DNA of 28,678 nt from a virus, in the IMG/VR virus record IMGVR_UViG_3300020213_000615, positions 1 to 28,678 of that record. One strand, written 5' to 3'. Made by a program: the position numbers and the translations under genes. Position 1 is the stretch's first letter, and every line of letters begins with the position of its first letter. The notes under the pieces were generated by a model. It was not told where the DNA came from. It saw only the letters and a program-made list of their open reading frames with translations, and did no database searches. Below, piece after piece: positions 9,648 to 16,518 of this stretch.

Positions 9648-12416
9648 TTGAGCGTAGGTTTTCCGCCAAATATCGAATATCCCACTGGGATCGATGGTGA
9701 TAGAACGCTTTACTTGGTGTATAACACCACAGAAAGTGTTCTTGCTGCTAATAATACGGCATTTGCTGAAGAGATATTGATTGCGCCTGTTGATGCTGAC
9801 GAGCCAGAGATTTGGGGAGAGAATGGGTTCGCCACTATTGAGGGTGAACTTTTGTATTATGATGCTGTAGAGAAAGATATAAATGGCAAGATATTCAAAT
9901 TAAAACGTTGTTTGCGTAATATCGGAGGACGTGACACACAATCAAATCAAGCTGGAACATGGATTCGTGGCTTTGTAATTGCAGAGCATCATAATCAAAT
10001 CGTATCTGCGGTTCTTAAAATTGAAGGATTTATTGGTGAGAATTTCACAACCGTTCAAGAAACGCTTGATTGGCGAATAAGAAATTTGTTTGATGAGCCT
10101 TTGATTTTTGATGATTTTGCTTGTCCTGACGTAGAATTTGATTTCAATGTTCTGTCGTCTGACCCAAGTACAGGAACTATTGCACAATACTTTGTTAATT
10201 TGCAAGGCAATTTCGGATCAGTTCTTGTTCAGTTTGGAGATGGGCAAAGTAGTACGTTGATTTCTGGAACTCACACTTATGCACCAAATGCATTGGTTGA
10301 TCCAGTTGTAACGGTTACGAATCAAAAATGTCAAATTATTCAGACTCCAATAGCAAGAGAAGAAGTAAATCAACCGCAATCGAATGTCCAGACAGTTCCA
10401 TTTACTGTGCCAACATTGCGATTCCCAGCGATTCCGCCATTTACGTTTCCTCCGACAATTATTCCGTCTGCGGATATTGTAATTCCACCGATTGTTTTCC
10501 CTTGTATTGACCTGAATCCAATATTGGCTATTATTCCGTCTCTGATAGACATAACATTTCCAAGTATTAGTTTTCCAAGTTTTATTGATTTCGGACCAAT
10601 TAGTATACCGTCAATAATTCTATTTACGCCATTACTTGACATTCCAAGTTTTATAACGTTTATAAATGTTCCGTCATTTGGTCCAATCGGATTTGGTCCA
10701 ATAAGCTTGCCTAGTTTGATTAGTTTTGGACCATTGAGTATTCCTAGCATTATTATGTTCGGACCAGTGAGTTTTCCAAGCATAGTTACTTTTGGACCAT
10801 TGAGCATCCCAAGTACAATTAATTTCGGACCTGTAAGTGTCCCTAGTATGGTTACTTTCGGTCCTGCTCCGTCATTCGGACCAATCGGATTCGGTCCTGC
10901 TCCATCGTTTGGACCAATCGGATTCGGTCCAGTGAGTATACCTGATACAATTATATTCGGTCCAGTGAGTATACCAATACTTATTAATTTTGGACCTGCG
11001 CCATCATTTGCACCAATTAGTTTCGGTCCAGTAAGTATTCCAAGTTTGATTGATTTTGGACCTGCGCCATCATTTGCACCAATTAGTTTCGGTCCAGTAA
11101 GTATTCCAAGTTTGATTAATTTTGGTCCAGCACCATCATTTGCACCAATTAGTTTCGGTCCAGTAAGTATTCCAAGTTTGATTAATTTTGGTCCAGCACC
11201 ATCATTTGCCCCAATTAGTTTCGGTCCAATAAGTGTCCCTAGTACAATTAATTTTGGTCCAGTAAGTGTACCAAGTACAATTAGTTTTGGTCCAGCACCG
11301 TCATTTGCAGCAATTAGTTTTGGTCCTGTTCCAACATTTGCAGCAATTAGTTTTGCTCCGACGCCAGTATTTGCAGCAATTAGTTTTGGTCCAGCACCGT
11401 CATTCGCGGTAATCAGTTTCGGACCTGTGCCAACGTTTGATCCAATTGAATTTGGTCCTGCACCGTCATTTGCATTGATTGATTTTGGACCAGCGCCTTC
11501 ATTTGCGCCAATTTCGTTTGGTCCTGTTGATATTCCAAGTTTGATTGAATTTGGTCCTGCACCGTCATTTGCATTGATTGATTTCGGTCCTGCGCCATCA
11601 TTTGAACTTATTGATTTTGGTCCTACACCGACATTTGAACCAATTGAATTTGGACCTGCACCAACATTTGAACCAATTAGTTTCGGACCCGCACCTTCAT
11701 TTGCACCAATTTCGTTTGCGACTCCACCAACGATTAGTGTTAATTGGGGAACTCCACCAACAGTAAATTGCTCGTGTTCGGTTACTTGTCCAAGTGCAGT
11801 TGCCTTTAATGCGAAACAGGCATCATTTGGGTTGGAAGAGATGCCCGATCCGAGTTTCGACAGTGTGGAATTGCAGTATGATATGGTTGGCTTTCCATCG
11901 GAGATCAAGATAGTTGCGCCTGAGATTCCACCAATTACGATAAGTCATACGATTCCGAGTGTGATAAATGTTATTATGCCAGAGTTCAAAGACATTCGTA
12001 TTATTGGTCCGGAAATTCCACTTCCTAATGAAATACGCATAGTAATGCCTGATCTGAACACTGTAATAAGTGTGATATCATTCAGTATGCCGGAATTCAT
12101 TGAGTTGAAGCTTGATACTTCAGCCATACCAAAGTCGATATCATTGTCATTCCCAGAAAAGATGCCAGTAATATCATTTGATACATCAGGAATTCCTGAA
12201 TCTATCAAGGTGGTTGGAATACCTGATACGATTGAAATTCTTCACACAATTCCAAGTGTAATTCGTGTTGAAATGCCAGATAACTTGAAAGTTCCTCTAG
12301 TATTTGAAGGACCACCTTTGTCTGGAGAGTTGAAAGTTAATTGGGGCTTTGAAAAGATTCTGGGCGAAGATGCAGAATCTCCTATGTGTTTTCAAATTCT
12401 CCCGTGCAAACGTTAA
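9648..12416 (+). CDS. Giant FGP-repeat tail adhesin
   Basis: A 922-residue protein starting at TTG, with AAGGAG seven bases upstream. Residues 1-165 are the third copy of the N-terminal module of the two preceding proteins (L-Y-L-V-Y-N, G-F-A-T-I-E-G-E-L-L-Y-Y, L-K-R-C-L-R, A-E-H-H-N-Q-I-V-S-A-V-L-K-I-E). A degenerate PKD-like segment follows (V-Q-F-G-D-G-Q-S-S, G-T-H-T-Y-A-P). Residues 315-689 are 34 consecutive units of 11 residues (one of 12) with two alternating forms, F-G-P-A-P-S-F-A-P-I-S and F-G-P-V-S-I-P-S-L-I-N. Residues about 700-715 hold a cysteine group (N-C-S-C-S-V-T-C). The last 200 residues are a looser series of I-P-x-x-I and M-P-E/D units. I do not recognise the repeat family. 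The strict period suggests an elongated solenoid or fibre shaft, probably a tail adhesin. Confidence 0.8.
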   Translation: MSVGFPPNIEYPTGIDGDRTLYLVYNTTESVLAANNTAFAEEILIAPVDADEPEIWGENGFATIEGELLYYDAVEKDINGKIFKLKRCLRNIGGRDTQSNQAGTWIRGFVIAEHHNQIVSAVLKIEGFIGENFTTVQETLDWRIRNLFDEPLIFDDFACPDVEFDFNVLSSDPSTGTIAQYFVNLQGNFGSVLVQFGDGQSSTLISGTHTYAPNALVDPVVTVTNQKCQIIQTPIAREEVNQPQSNVQTVPFTVPTLRFPAIPPFTFPPTIIPSADIVIPPIVFPCIDLNPILAIIPSLIDITFPSISFPSFIDFGPISIPSIILFTPLLDIPSFITFINVPSFGPIGFGPISLPSLISFGPLSIPSIIMFGPVSFPSIVTFGPLSIPSTINFGPVSVPSMVTFGPAPSFGPIGFGPAPSFGPIGFGPVSIPDTIIFGPVSIPILINFGPAPSFAPISFGPVSIPSLIDFGPAPSFAPISFGPVSIPSLINFGPAPSFAPISFGPVSIPSLINFGPAPSFAPISFGPISVPSTINFGPVSVPSTISFGPAPSFAAISFGPVPTFAAISFAPTPVFAAISFGPAPSFAVISFGPVPTFDPIEFGPAPSFALIDFGPAPSFAPISFGPVDIPSLIEFGPAPSFALIDFGPAPSFELIDFGPTPTFEPIEFGPAPTFEPISFGPAPSFAPISFATPPTISVNWGTPPTVNCSCSVTCPSAVAFNAKQASFGLEEMPDPSFDSVELQYDMVGFPSEIKIVAPEIPPITISHTIPSVINVIMPEFKDIRIIGPEIPLPNEIRIVMPDLNTVISVISFSMPEFIELKLDTSAIPKSISLSFPEKMPVISFDTSGIPESIKVVGIPDTIEILHTIPSVIRVEMPDNLKVPLVFEGPPLSGELKVNWGFEKILGEDAESPMCFQILPCKR
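10590..11714 (+). repeat. 34 tandem 33-bp repeats coding for 11-residue FGP units
   Basis: The DNA period is 33 bases. Within it, 10989-11186 holds three copies of a higher-order 66-bp unit (one A-type plus one B-type repeat) that are nearly identical at DNA level, with a partial fourth copy to about 11219. The near-identity indicates recent unequal recombination. The antisense strand is open across the repeat only because of its composition. Confidence 0.9.
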
Positions 12417-13297
12417 TCGAATCAATGATGGATGTAATTCAATCTGATAAGCCGATCATAAAACTTCACAGAAACCAGAATCGTTATTTTTTAACACGAT
12501 CTGGTATGTGGGTACGTGATTTCACTCGTCCATCCTCTTCTCCACAAGATATCAACAAACTTGTAAAGAGTTCTGATTACAACTTGTTTTATGATAATGA
12601 ATTAGCAATAACTGCAATGAATTTGGCTGGAATTGAGGCTGAATTAATATATGCGCCTAATGTGGTTATTATTTCGGATGGATTTGATTTTGATAAGAAG
12701 CAAGAATTTTTATCAAAGATTCCTAATGATGTTGTAGTGATTGGCACAAATCACAGTTTGGCTAAGTGGAAGCGATTGCGTCGTATGGATTGGTTTTTGG
12801 CTAATAATCCATATGAAGAATGTACATCGATGTTGCCAAAACATCCATATTATCCTAAGTGCATTGTATCATCACGTACTAATCCTTATTTTGTTCGTAA
12901 TTATCGATCTAGGTTAGGTGTAGTGTACAAGTATGCTCCGGTTGAAGACAAGTTTTTTTCATCCAGGCTTGCTGGAAGACCGTCATTTGTTGTGGATGAT
13001 TATCGAAATCCTATTTGCGCAGCGATTGCGATTGCGTACAAGTGGGGTGTTCAGAGATTGATGTTGTTGTGTTGTGATGATGCTTTTGAAGGGGAACGTG
13101 CAGGCGCAGATAAATTACCTAATGGACTATGGATGTATCCGCAACATAAAATTTCTCATTCTTTGATTGAGGGTATGTTGTTTTGGCTGATGGCACAAAA
13201 GTATAACAAAGTTATGATTGCCAATCACTCTTCGGGACCAGATTACAGAGGAGTTCCCTACATACAGGATGAAAGGGTAGCCAACTATTTTGGCTGA
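12386..13297 (+). CDS. Rossmann-like hypothetical protein (possible MAF/DUF115-type glycosyltransferase)
   Basis: 303 residues from a GTG at 12386, which overlaps the end of the repeat adhesin by 31 bases. GTG at 12404 and ATG at 12425 are alternatives, and no clear ribosome binding site decides. Alternating hydrophobic strands and turns suggest a nucleotide-binding fold: V-V-I-I-S-D-G-F-D-F-D, D-V-V-V-I-G-T-N-H-S-L, D-W-F-L-A-N-N-P, then a conserved-looking C-terminal half with A-Y-K-W-G-V-Q-R-L-M-L-L-C-C-D-D-A-F, M-Y-P-Q-H-K-I-S and I-A-N-H-S-S-G-P. This pattern resembles the MptE/MAF (DUF115) glycosyltransferase group, but the match is weak. With the GT-A-like gene at 5394 it brackets the adhesin genes. 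Confidence 0.65.
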   Translation: MFSNSPVQTLIESMMDVIQSDKPIIKLHRNQNRYFLTRSGMWVRDFTRPSSSPQDINKLVKSSDYNLFYDNELAITAMNLAGIEAELIYAPNVVIISDGFDFDKKQEFLSKIPNDVVVIGTNHSLAKWKRLRRMDWFLANNPYEECTSMLPKHPYYPKCIVSSRTNPYFVRNYRSRLGVVYKYAPVEDKFFSSRLAGRPSFVVDDYRNPICAAIAIAYKWGVQRLMLLCCDDAFEGERAGADKLPNGLWMYPQHKISHSLIEGMLFWLMAQKYNKVMIANHSSGPDYRGVPYIQDERVANYFG

Positions 13298-13309
13298 CAG
13301 GGAAGGGAT

Positions 13310-13531
13310 ATGGAAGATTTTTTCGCAGATTTACATGATGAGGAACCAGAAGGTGAAGAACCGTCGTTTTCTTTGCATGAGTTTAGAAAGTGGCTTTCTA
13401 AACAAAAACGAGACAAGCGTAACGATAAGCCTAGTGAATCTATACAACAAGACAAAAAAGAAGATTTGAAGGCTAAGTTCAAGGAACGAATCAAGGATAA
13501 AATGAATAAACGTAAAGAAGATAAAGATTAA
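13310..13531 (+). CDS. Small highly charged hypothetical protein
   Basis: 73 residues. A strong purine-rich site (AGGGAAGGG) lies just before the ATG at 13310. The N-terminus is acidic (D-L-H-D-E-E-P-E-G-E-E) and the C-terminal half strongly basic and probably helical (K-A-K-F-K-E-R-I-K-D-K-M-N-K-R-K). No family is recognised. Such acidic-then-basic small proteins are common in phage virion clusters as scaffold-like or connector factors, but nothing here shows the role. Its stop codon overlaps the stop codon of the minus-strand gene that follows. Confidence 0.65.
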   Translation: MEDFFADLHDEEPEGEEPSFSLHEFRKWLSKQKRDKRNDKPSESIQQDKKEDLKAKFKERIKDKMNKRKEDKD

Positions 13532-13689
13532 TCGTTTGGTTCGTTTTTTAGAAATCTCATTATTTCCTCAAGGACGATTTGTTTATACACATCGTTTTCT
13601 CCCAACGAGTCGAAGAATTGTTTAATTGTATCGATTCCAAGAATGATTTTTTCCTTTTCGGTGAGACAATCTGGATTTTTGTTTAGCAT
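13528..13689 (-). CDS. Small minus-strand hypothetical protein
   Basis: A 53-residue ORF on the minus strand, from ATG (CAT at 13687-13689) to TAA (TTA at 13528-13530). It fills the otherwise empty gap between two + strand genes. The peptide reads like real coding sequence: M-L-N-K-N-P-D-C-L-T-E-K-E-K-I-I, then T-I-K-Q-F-F-D-S-L-G, and a helical I-V-L-E-E-I-M-R-F-L-K end. A C-terminal amphipathic helix is likely. No good ribosome binding site is visible before the ATG, so the call rests on composition and fit. It converges with the gene at 13310 and shares stop-codon bases with it. Confidence 0.55.
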   Translation of the reverse strand: MLNKNPDCLTEKEKIILGIDTIKQFFDSLGENDVYKQIVLEEIMRFLKNEPND

Positions 13690-13710
13690 GGAATTATTTA
13701 GGTTGTGTTG

Positions 13711-13718
13711 GATAAATA
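13711..13718 (+). promoter_or_regulatory. TAAATA box, possible late promoter element
   Basis: GATAAATA ends 21 bases before the ATG at 13740, within the short gap between the divergent minus-strand gene and this gene. Same hexamer and similar spacing as at 4545, 9618 and 25211. Short and AT-rich, so weak evidence alone. Confidence 0.3.
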
Positions 13719-13739
13719 ATGTATATTCAAGGAGGGTAC

Positions 13740-13991
13740 ATGGCGACTATTACATTTCAGGTTAATTTATCTACGGTAAATGAGTTTTCGGATAAACCAC
13801 CATACAATCAGACTGATGGTGCAAATTTCAAACTAACACGTTTGACGTGGTTCCCTGATATTCTTAGGAATAATCGTGAATTGAAGCATGGATCACAGTT
13901 CACTCTTGATGGATTGAATGGCTTGTATCTGAAGAATAATTTTACAAGTGGCGCATTCAAGTTTCTTGATATTGTGTCTGAAGTACCGTAA
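13740..13991 (+). CDS. Small hypothetical phage protein
   Basis: 83 residues from the ATG at 13740, chosen over an in-frame ATG at 13719 because AAGGAGGG lies at 13729-13736 right before it. The protein is M-A-T-I-T-F-Q-V-N-L-S-T..., beta-rich, with N-G-L-Y-L-K-N-N in the C-terminal part. No family is recognised. It is followed after 11 bases by another small gene, so the two are probably co-transcribed. A virion-associated role is a guess from position. Confidence 0.7.
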   Translation: MATITFQVNLSTVNEFSDKPPYNQTDGANFKLTRLTWFPDILRNNRELKHGSQFTLDGLNGLYLKNNFTSGAFKFLDIVSEVP

Positions 13992-14002
13992 TTGGAGATG
14001 TT

Positions 14003-14335
14003 GTGGCGACTTTTCGTAAACTTTGTGAATTAGCAAATCAGCCTGGAAGAGATTTTTGGGATCATAAAAAGTCCGATAAATCTCATTTAGATGATCAAAG
14101 TATGTCTGTTATTCATCGTGGTCTGGAAATCCGTCCAGATCGCACAGAAGGAAATACGTTTTGGGATGATTTTGTTTCTGTGTTAGGAAACAATAGTGAA
14201 GGTGCATCAAAGCTTTTAGGCGTTAGCACTGATATAATCGCGGGTTGGTCATCCCGAATCAAAGAAGGATTGGCGAAAACTCGTGAAGACAACGAAGGTG
14301 AAAAAAAGCCAATGGTCAAAACTGGGGCAGATTAA
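14003..14335 (+). CDS. Hypothetical phage protein
   Basis: 110 residues starting at GTG, with GGAG seven bases upstream. The middle region (N-T-F-W-D-D-F-V-S-V-L-G-N-N-S-E-G-A-S-K-L-L-G-V-S) is a probable helix-turn-helix-like pair of helices, with G-A-S-K-L-L-G-V-S resembling the recognition part of a winged or HTH fold; this is not strong enough to call DNA binding. The C-terminus is charged and low in complexity. The 3' end overlaps the stop of the minus-strand gene that follows by 20 bases. Confidence 0.65.
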   Translation: MATFRKLCELANQPGRDFWDHKKSDKSHLDDQSMSVIHRGLEIRPDRTEGNTFWDDFVSVLGNNSEGASKLLGVSTDIIAGWSSRIKEGLAKTREDNEGEKKPMVKTGAD

Positions 14336-14888
14336 AGTTTAAAGCCATGTAGGACAGTTGCATTTTGTACCACAAGTCAACTACAAGCAATTCGTTAGAA
14401 GTTTCTGCGTATTTGAAACGAGCAAAGAATGGTGGGGCAGTCATGTGACTGCCCTTTTTGTATTTTCCGCACTCATCACCGACTTTTACGAAGGTGGCGT
14501 AGTCATTTGTTTTACATTCAGCACACAATCCAGTAACGATTTGTGGCGAGTCATCGTCACCGTACAGCAAGGTCACTGATCCATCGGGGCTTTGGCAGGA
14601 TGTTTTTTCTGGTCGGAAATCTCGAACGGCTAAAACATCATCATCGACAATGAGAAGTGGGCGATTTTTGATGGAATATACTTTTTTGACGTTTGCGCGT
14701 GTCGCCCACCCAAAACAGTAATTTATTTTGGGCGTATCGTTGGTTTTTTTGAGAAGAAGGACTATGTCGGCATCGGGAATCATTTTATGGATACTGTACC
14801 AACACGCAAATGCCATCCAATTTCGTTCATCTTCATATTTAGATGCGATGGCGATTGTTAGTCCATTTCCGGTTTCCGATATTGACAT
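14316..14888 (-). CDS. Minus-strand GT-A-like hypothetical protein
   Basis: 190 residues on the minus strand. AGAGGA lies about seven bases before the ATG (CAT at 14886-14888). The protein has an ordered alternating pattern: L-T-I-A-I-A-S-K-Y-E-D-E-R-N-W-M-A-F-A, I-P-D-A-D-I-V-L-L-L, then P-L-L-I-V-D-D-D-V-L-A-V-R-D-F. The D-D-D after a hydrophobic strand resembles the D-x-D metal site of GT-A glycosyltransferases, in the 'YLDaDvlvlrD' context of GT8-type enzymes. Cysteines follow (C-A-E-C). It converges with the gene at 14003. A + strand terminator hairpin and a + strand promoter both lie inside it. The glycosyltransferase-like fold is an inference; that it is a real gene is well supported. 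Confidence 0.7.
   Translation of the reverse strand: MSISETGNGLTIAIASKYEDERNWMAFACWYSIHKMIPDADIVLLLKKTNDTPKINYCFGWATRANVKKVYSIKNRPLLIVDDDVLAVRDFRPEKTSCQSPDGSVTLLYGDDDSPQIVTGLCAECKTNDYATFVKVGDECGKYKKGSHMTAPPFFARFKYAETSNELLVVDLWYKMQLSYMALNFNLPQF
14333..14341. promoter_or_regulatory. TAAAGTTTA box (copy 1)
   Basis: A nine-base near-palindrome overlapping the stop codon of the gene ending at 14335. It recurs at 16102, 18912, 21223, 21236 and 22569 in intergenic or gene-end positions. Function unknown. Confidence 0.4.
14435..14459 (+). terminator. Rho-independent terminator (+ strand) inside the minus-strand gene
   Basis: GGGCAGTC, loop ATGT, GACTGCCC, then five T. The T-run is on the + strand only, so it stops transcription coming from the genes ending at 14335. 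It lies within the opposite-strand gene 14316-14888, about 100 bases past the + strand stop codon. Confidence 0.75.
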
Positions 14889-14909
14889 AAAACGTCCTCT
14901 CGCTATATT
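14882..14909 (+). promoter_or_regulatory. Sigma-70-type promoter
   Basis: TTGACA (14882-14887), 16-base spacer, TATATT (14904-14909). The -35 is a perfect consensus. It points at the gene starting at 14944 and its -35 overlaps the start codon of the minus-strand gene 14316-14888, so the two genes may interfere with each other's expression. Confidence 0.65.
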
Positions 14910-14943
14910 ACAGAGCGATATGTCTCAAAAAGGAGAACTTATT

Positions 14944-15291
14944 TTGATTAATTCACTTAATGGATCAGTTCACTCTCAGGGAGTAAAAATTGATCACAAT
15001 TCTTGGTTGGACATGGGTTCAAAAGGCTGGCAGGATACTTCAGATGCACAAAAAGCAGCAGCATATCAAGCTGCCAAGGTTTGTGGCTGGACTGATGACG
15101 GGTTGAAGGCAATAATGATTAGCGAGTTTGGTCCAAGGATTGATGATTTCATGGCTGAACTCACTTTAGAAGCTCTGCGTGAATTTTCAGTAACGCACCC
15201 GATTGAAGTAGAGCAGGTTTACGTAGTAAAGAAGGAAACTCCTTCTTTCAAAGTTCAAGGTTCCGACGCAACGTTCAAACTTCCGGAATAA
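14944..15291 (+). CDS. Hypothetical phage protein
   Basis: 115 residues from TTG at 14944. AAGGAG lies eight bases upstream, the same layout as other TTG starts in this window. An in-frame ATG at 14920 lacks a site, and an ORF extended to 14728 would read through the antisense gene. The sequence has a helical middle (D-A-Q-K-A-A-A-Y-Q-A-A-K-V-C-G-W, D-D-F-M-A-E-L-T-L-E-A-L-R-E-F) and a beta C-terminus. No family is recognised. A strong promoter lies just upstream and the C26-type gene follows after 10 bases, so they may form one transcript. Confidence 0.7.
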   Translation: MINSLNGSVHSQGVKIDHNSWLDMGSKGWQDTSDAQKAAAYQAAKVCGWTDDGLKAIMISEFGPRIDDFMAELTLEALREFSVTHPIEVEQVYVVKKETPSFKVQGSDATFKLPE

Positions 15292-15301
15292 TGGAGGCAG
15301 C

Positions 15302-16093
15302 ATGCCTGCTAAAAGGAAATTGATTGGTCTGACAGGTCCGAGTTCATTTACTCAAGAGTGCATGGATGCAATTGAGGAGTTTTTTGACGCAAACTTCGTC
15401 TTGCTATATCACGGTCGCGATGCGAATGTGAATCATTGGCTTGGTGAAGTGGATGGAGTCATATTGGCGGGTGGGATTGATATTCACCCAACAGTGTATG
15501 GCGAAAGCGTTTGGTCGAACCATAATTTGAGCAAGTTCGACATTCGTCGGGACGGTCGCGAGTTAAACATTATTGACTATTGCATCGGCAAGGGGAAACC
15601 CATGCTTGGCATATGCAGAGGTCATCAGTTACTTGGAATTCGTCACGGCATGGGTTTCGTGATGGACATTTCTACGTCTGCGATTTGCCATCAACCTCAA
15701 CGGCAGCAAATTCAGCATACGACCAAAGAGCCGATGCACTCGATCAAAATCATCAATCCAAGCATCGTCTACGGAACTTATGGTATGCCGCAAGAACCAC
15801 CTGAGAGAAAGGTGATGCGGGATGTTTTGTCTGAGAAAACTCGTGATCGCATTTGGGTCAACAGTTTTCACCATCAGGCAGTTGCATTCAATCCAAAAGT
15901 CAAGTATGCAGAAGAAGGAATTGACATTCTTGGGCTTGCCAGAGTTGATCTTACGTGTTGTAAGGAAATTGTGGAATTGATGCAGGGCAAGCGTTGGTTG
16001 TCGTGCCAGTGGCATCCAGAATATGACTGGAAGGATAACACGGCATCAAGAGTAATTTTGGAACGGTTCAAGACTTTGTTGAACGAAGGATGA
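15302..16093 (+). CDS. Peptidase C26 / class I glutamine amidotransferase-like protein
   Basis: 263 residues, with GGAGG about seven bases before the ATG. The motifs are those of the gamma-glutamyl hydrolase group (PuuD, Peptidase_C26): G-V-I-L-A-G-G-I-D-I-H-P-T-V-Y-G-E (about 52-68), the nucleophile elbow L-G-I-C-R-G-H-Q (Cys105), and the His/Glu pair W-H-P-E-Y-D (His238, Glu240). The triad is complete, so it should be active. Members cut gamma-glutamyl bonds or transfer amide nitrogen from glutamine. Close to thyA and a DHFR gene, a folylpolyglutamate hydrolase role is possible, but the family also includes polyamine and other enzymes, so the substrate is open. Confidence 0.85.
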   Translation: MPAKRKLIGLTGPSSFTQECMDAIEEFFDANFVLLYHGRDANVNHWLGEVDGVILAGGIDIHPTVYGESVWSNHNLSKFDIRRDGRELNIIDYCIGKGKPMLGICRGHQLLGIRHGMGFVMDISTSAICHQPQRQQIQHTTKEPMHSIKIINPSIVYGTYGMPQEPPERKVMRDVLSEKTRDRIWVNSFHHQAVAFNPKVKYAEEGIDILGLARVDLTCCKEIVELMQGKRWLSCQWHPEYDWKDNTASRVILERFKTLLNEG

Positions 16094-16101
16094 ATCAAAG
16101 T

Positions 16102-16110
16102 TAAACTTTA
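16102..16110. promoter_or_regulatory. TAAAGTTTA box (copy 2, inverted as TAAACTTTA)
   Basis: Sits in the 41-base gap between the C26-type gene and the gene at 16135, within TTAAACTTTAAA. Same palindromic core as the copies around the PrkA-YeaH-SpoVR genes. Confidence 0.4.
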
Positions 16111-16134
16111 AACTGTTCCAACCTGGAGACAAAA

Positions 16135-16518
16135 ATGTCTGGATTCCAACGAATCATGGAAATTGAACAGATTTTCAACGGAAAGAAAATCTTGGTCAAA
16201 AGAGATGGGTCAATTACCGTTGAATCTATCGACGGTTCGCCTACACCGCCATTGTCTGAACTTGCTCTTCCTGCGGAATTTTGGAAGAATTTGTCTTCCA
16301 TGATTGCAAACATGAATGAACAAACTGACAAATACGTGGAGCATGTCAGGAATCTTAACGAAGTGATAATCAAATTTGACAAGAAGATCAAAGATTTGGA
16401 AGAGGTTCAGAAGCGGTATGTTCCGATTGGAGGTTCTATGAAAAAGAATCTCTTGTTGGCTGGAATGACAATGGGTAAAAGAATAGCAAATGGAGAAAAA
16501 AATAAGTGTATTTATTAA
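16135..16518 (+). CDS. Hypothetical coiled-coil protein
   Basis: 127 residues from ATG, with GGAG upstream. The N-terminus is beta-like (I-F-N-G-K-K-I-L-V-K-R-D-G-S-I-T-V-E). Residues about 50-100 are a long charged helix with a heptad-like pattern (A-N-M-N-E-Q-T-D-K-Y-V-E-H-V-R-N-L, K-F-D-K-K-I-K-D-L-E-E-V-Q-K-R-Y). No family is recognised. Its 3' end overlaps the thymidylate synthase start by 13 bases, so the two are probably translated together. Confidence 0.7.
   Translation: MSGFQRIMEIEQIFNGKKILVKRDGSITVESIDGSPTPPLSELALPAEFWKNLSSMIANMNEQTDKYVEHVRNLNEVIIKFDKKIKDLEEVQKRYVPIGGSMKKNLLLAGMTMGKRIANGEKNKCIY

Noticed and set aside
10370-11908. A 512-codon open frame on the minus strand antisense to the FGP repeats.
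   Set aside because: It is open only because the 33-bp repeat has few stop-like triplets on the opposite strand. It mirrors the sense protein, has no ribosome binding site, and overlaps a much better gene.
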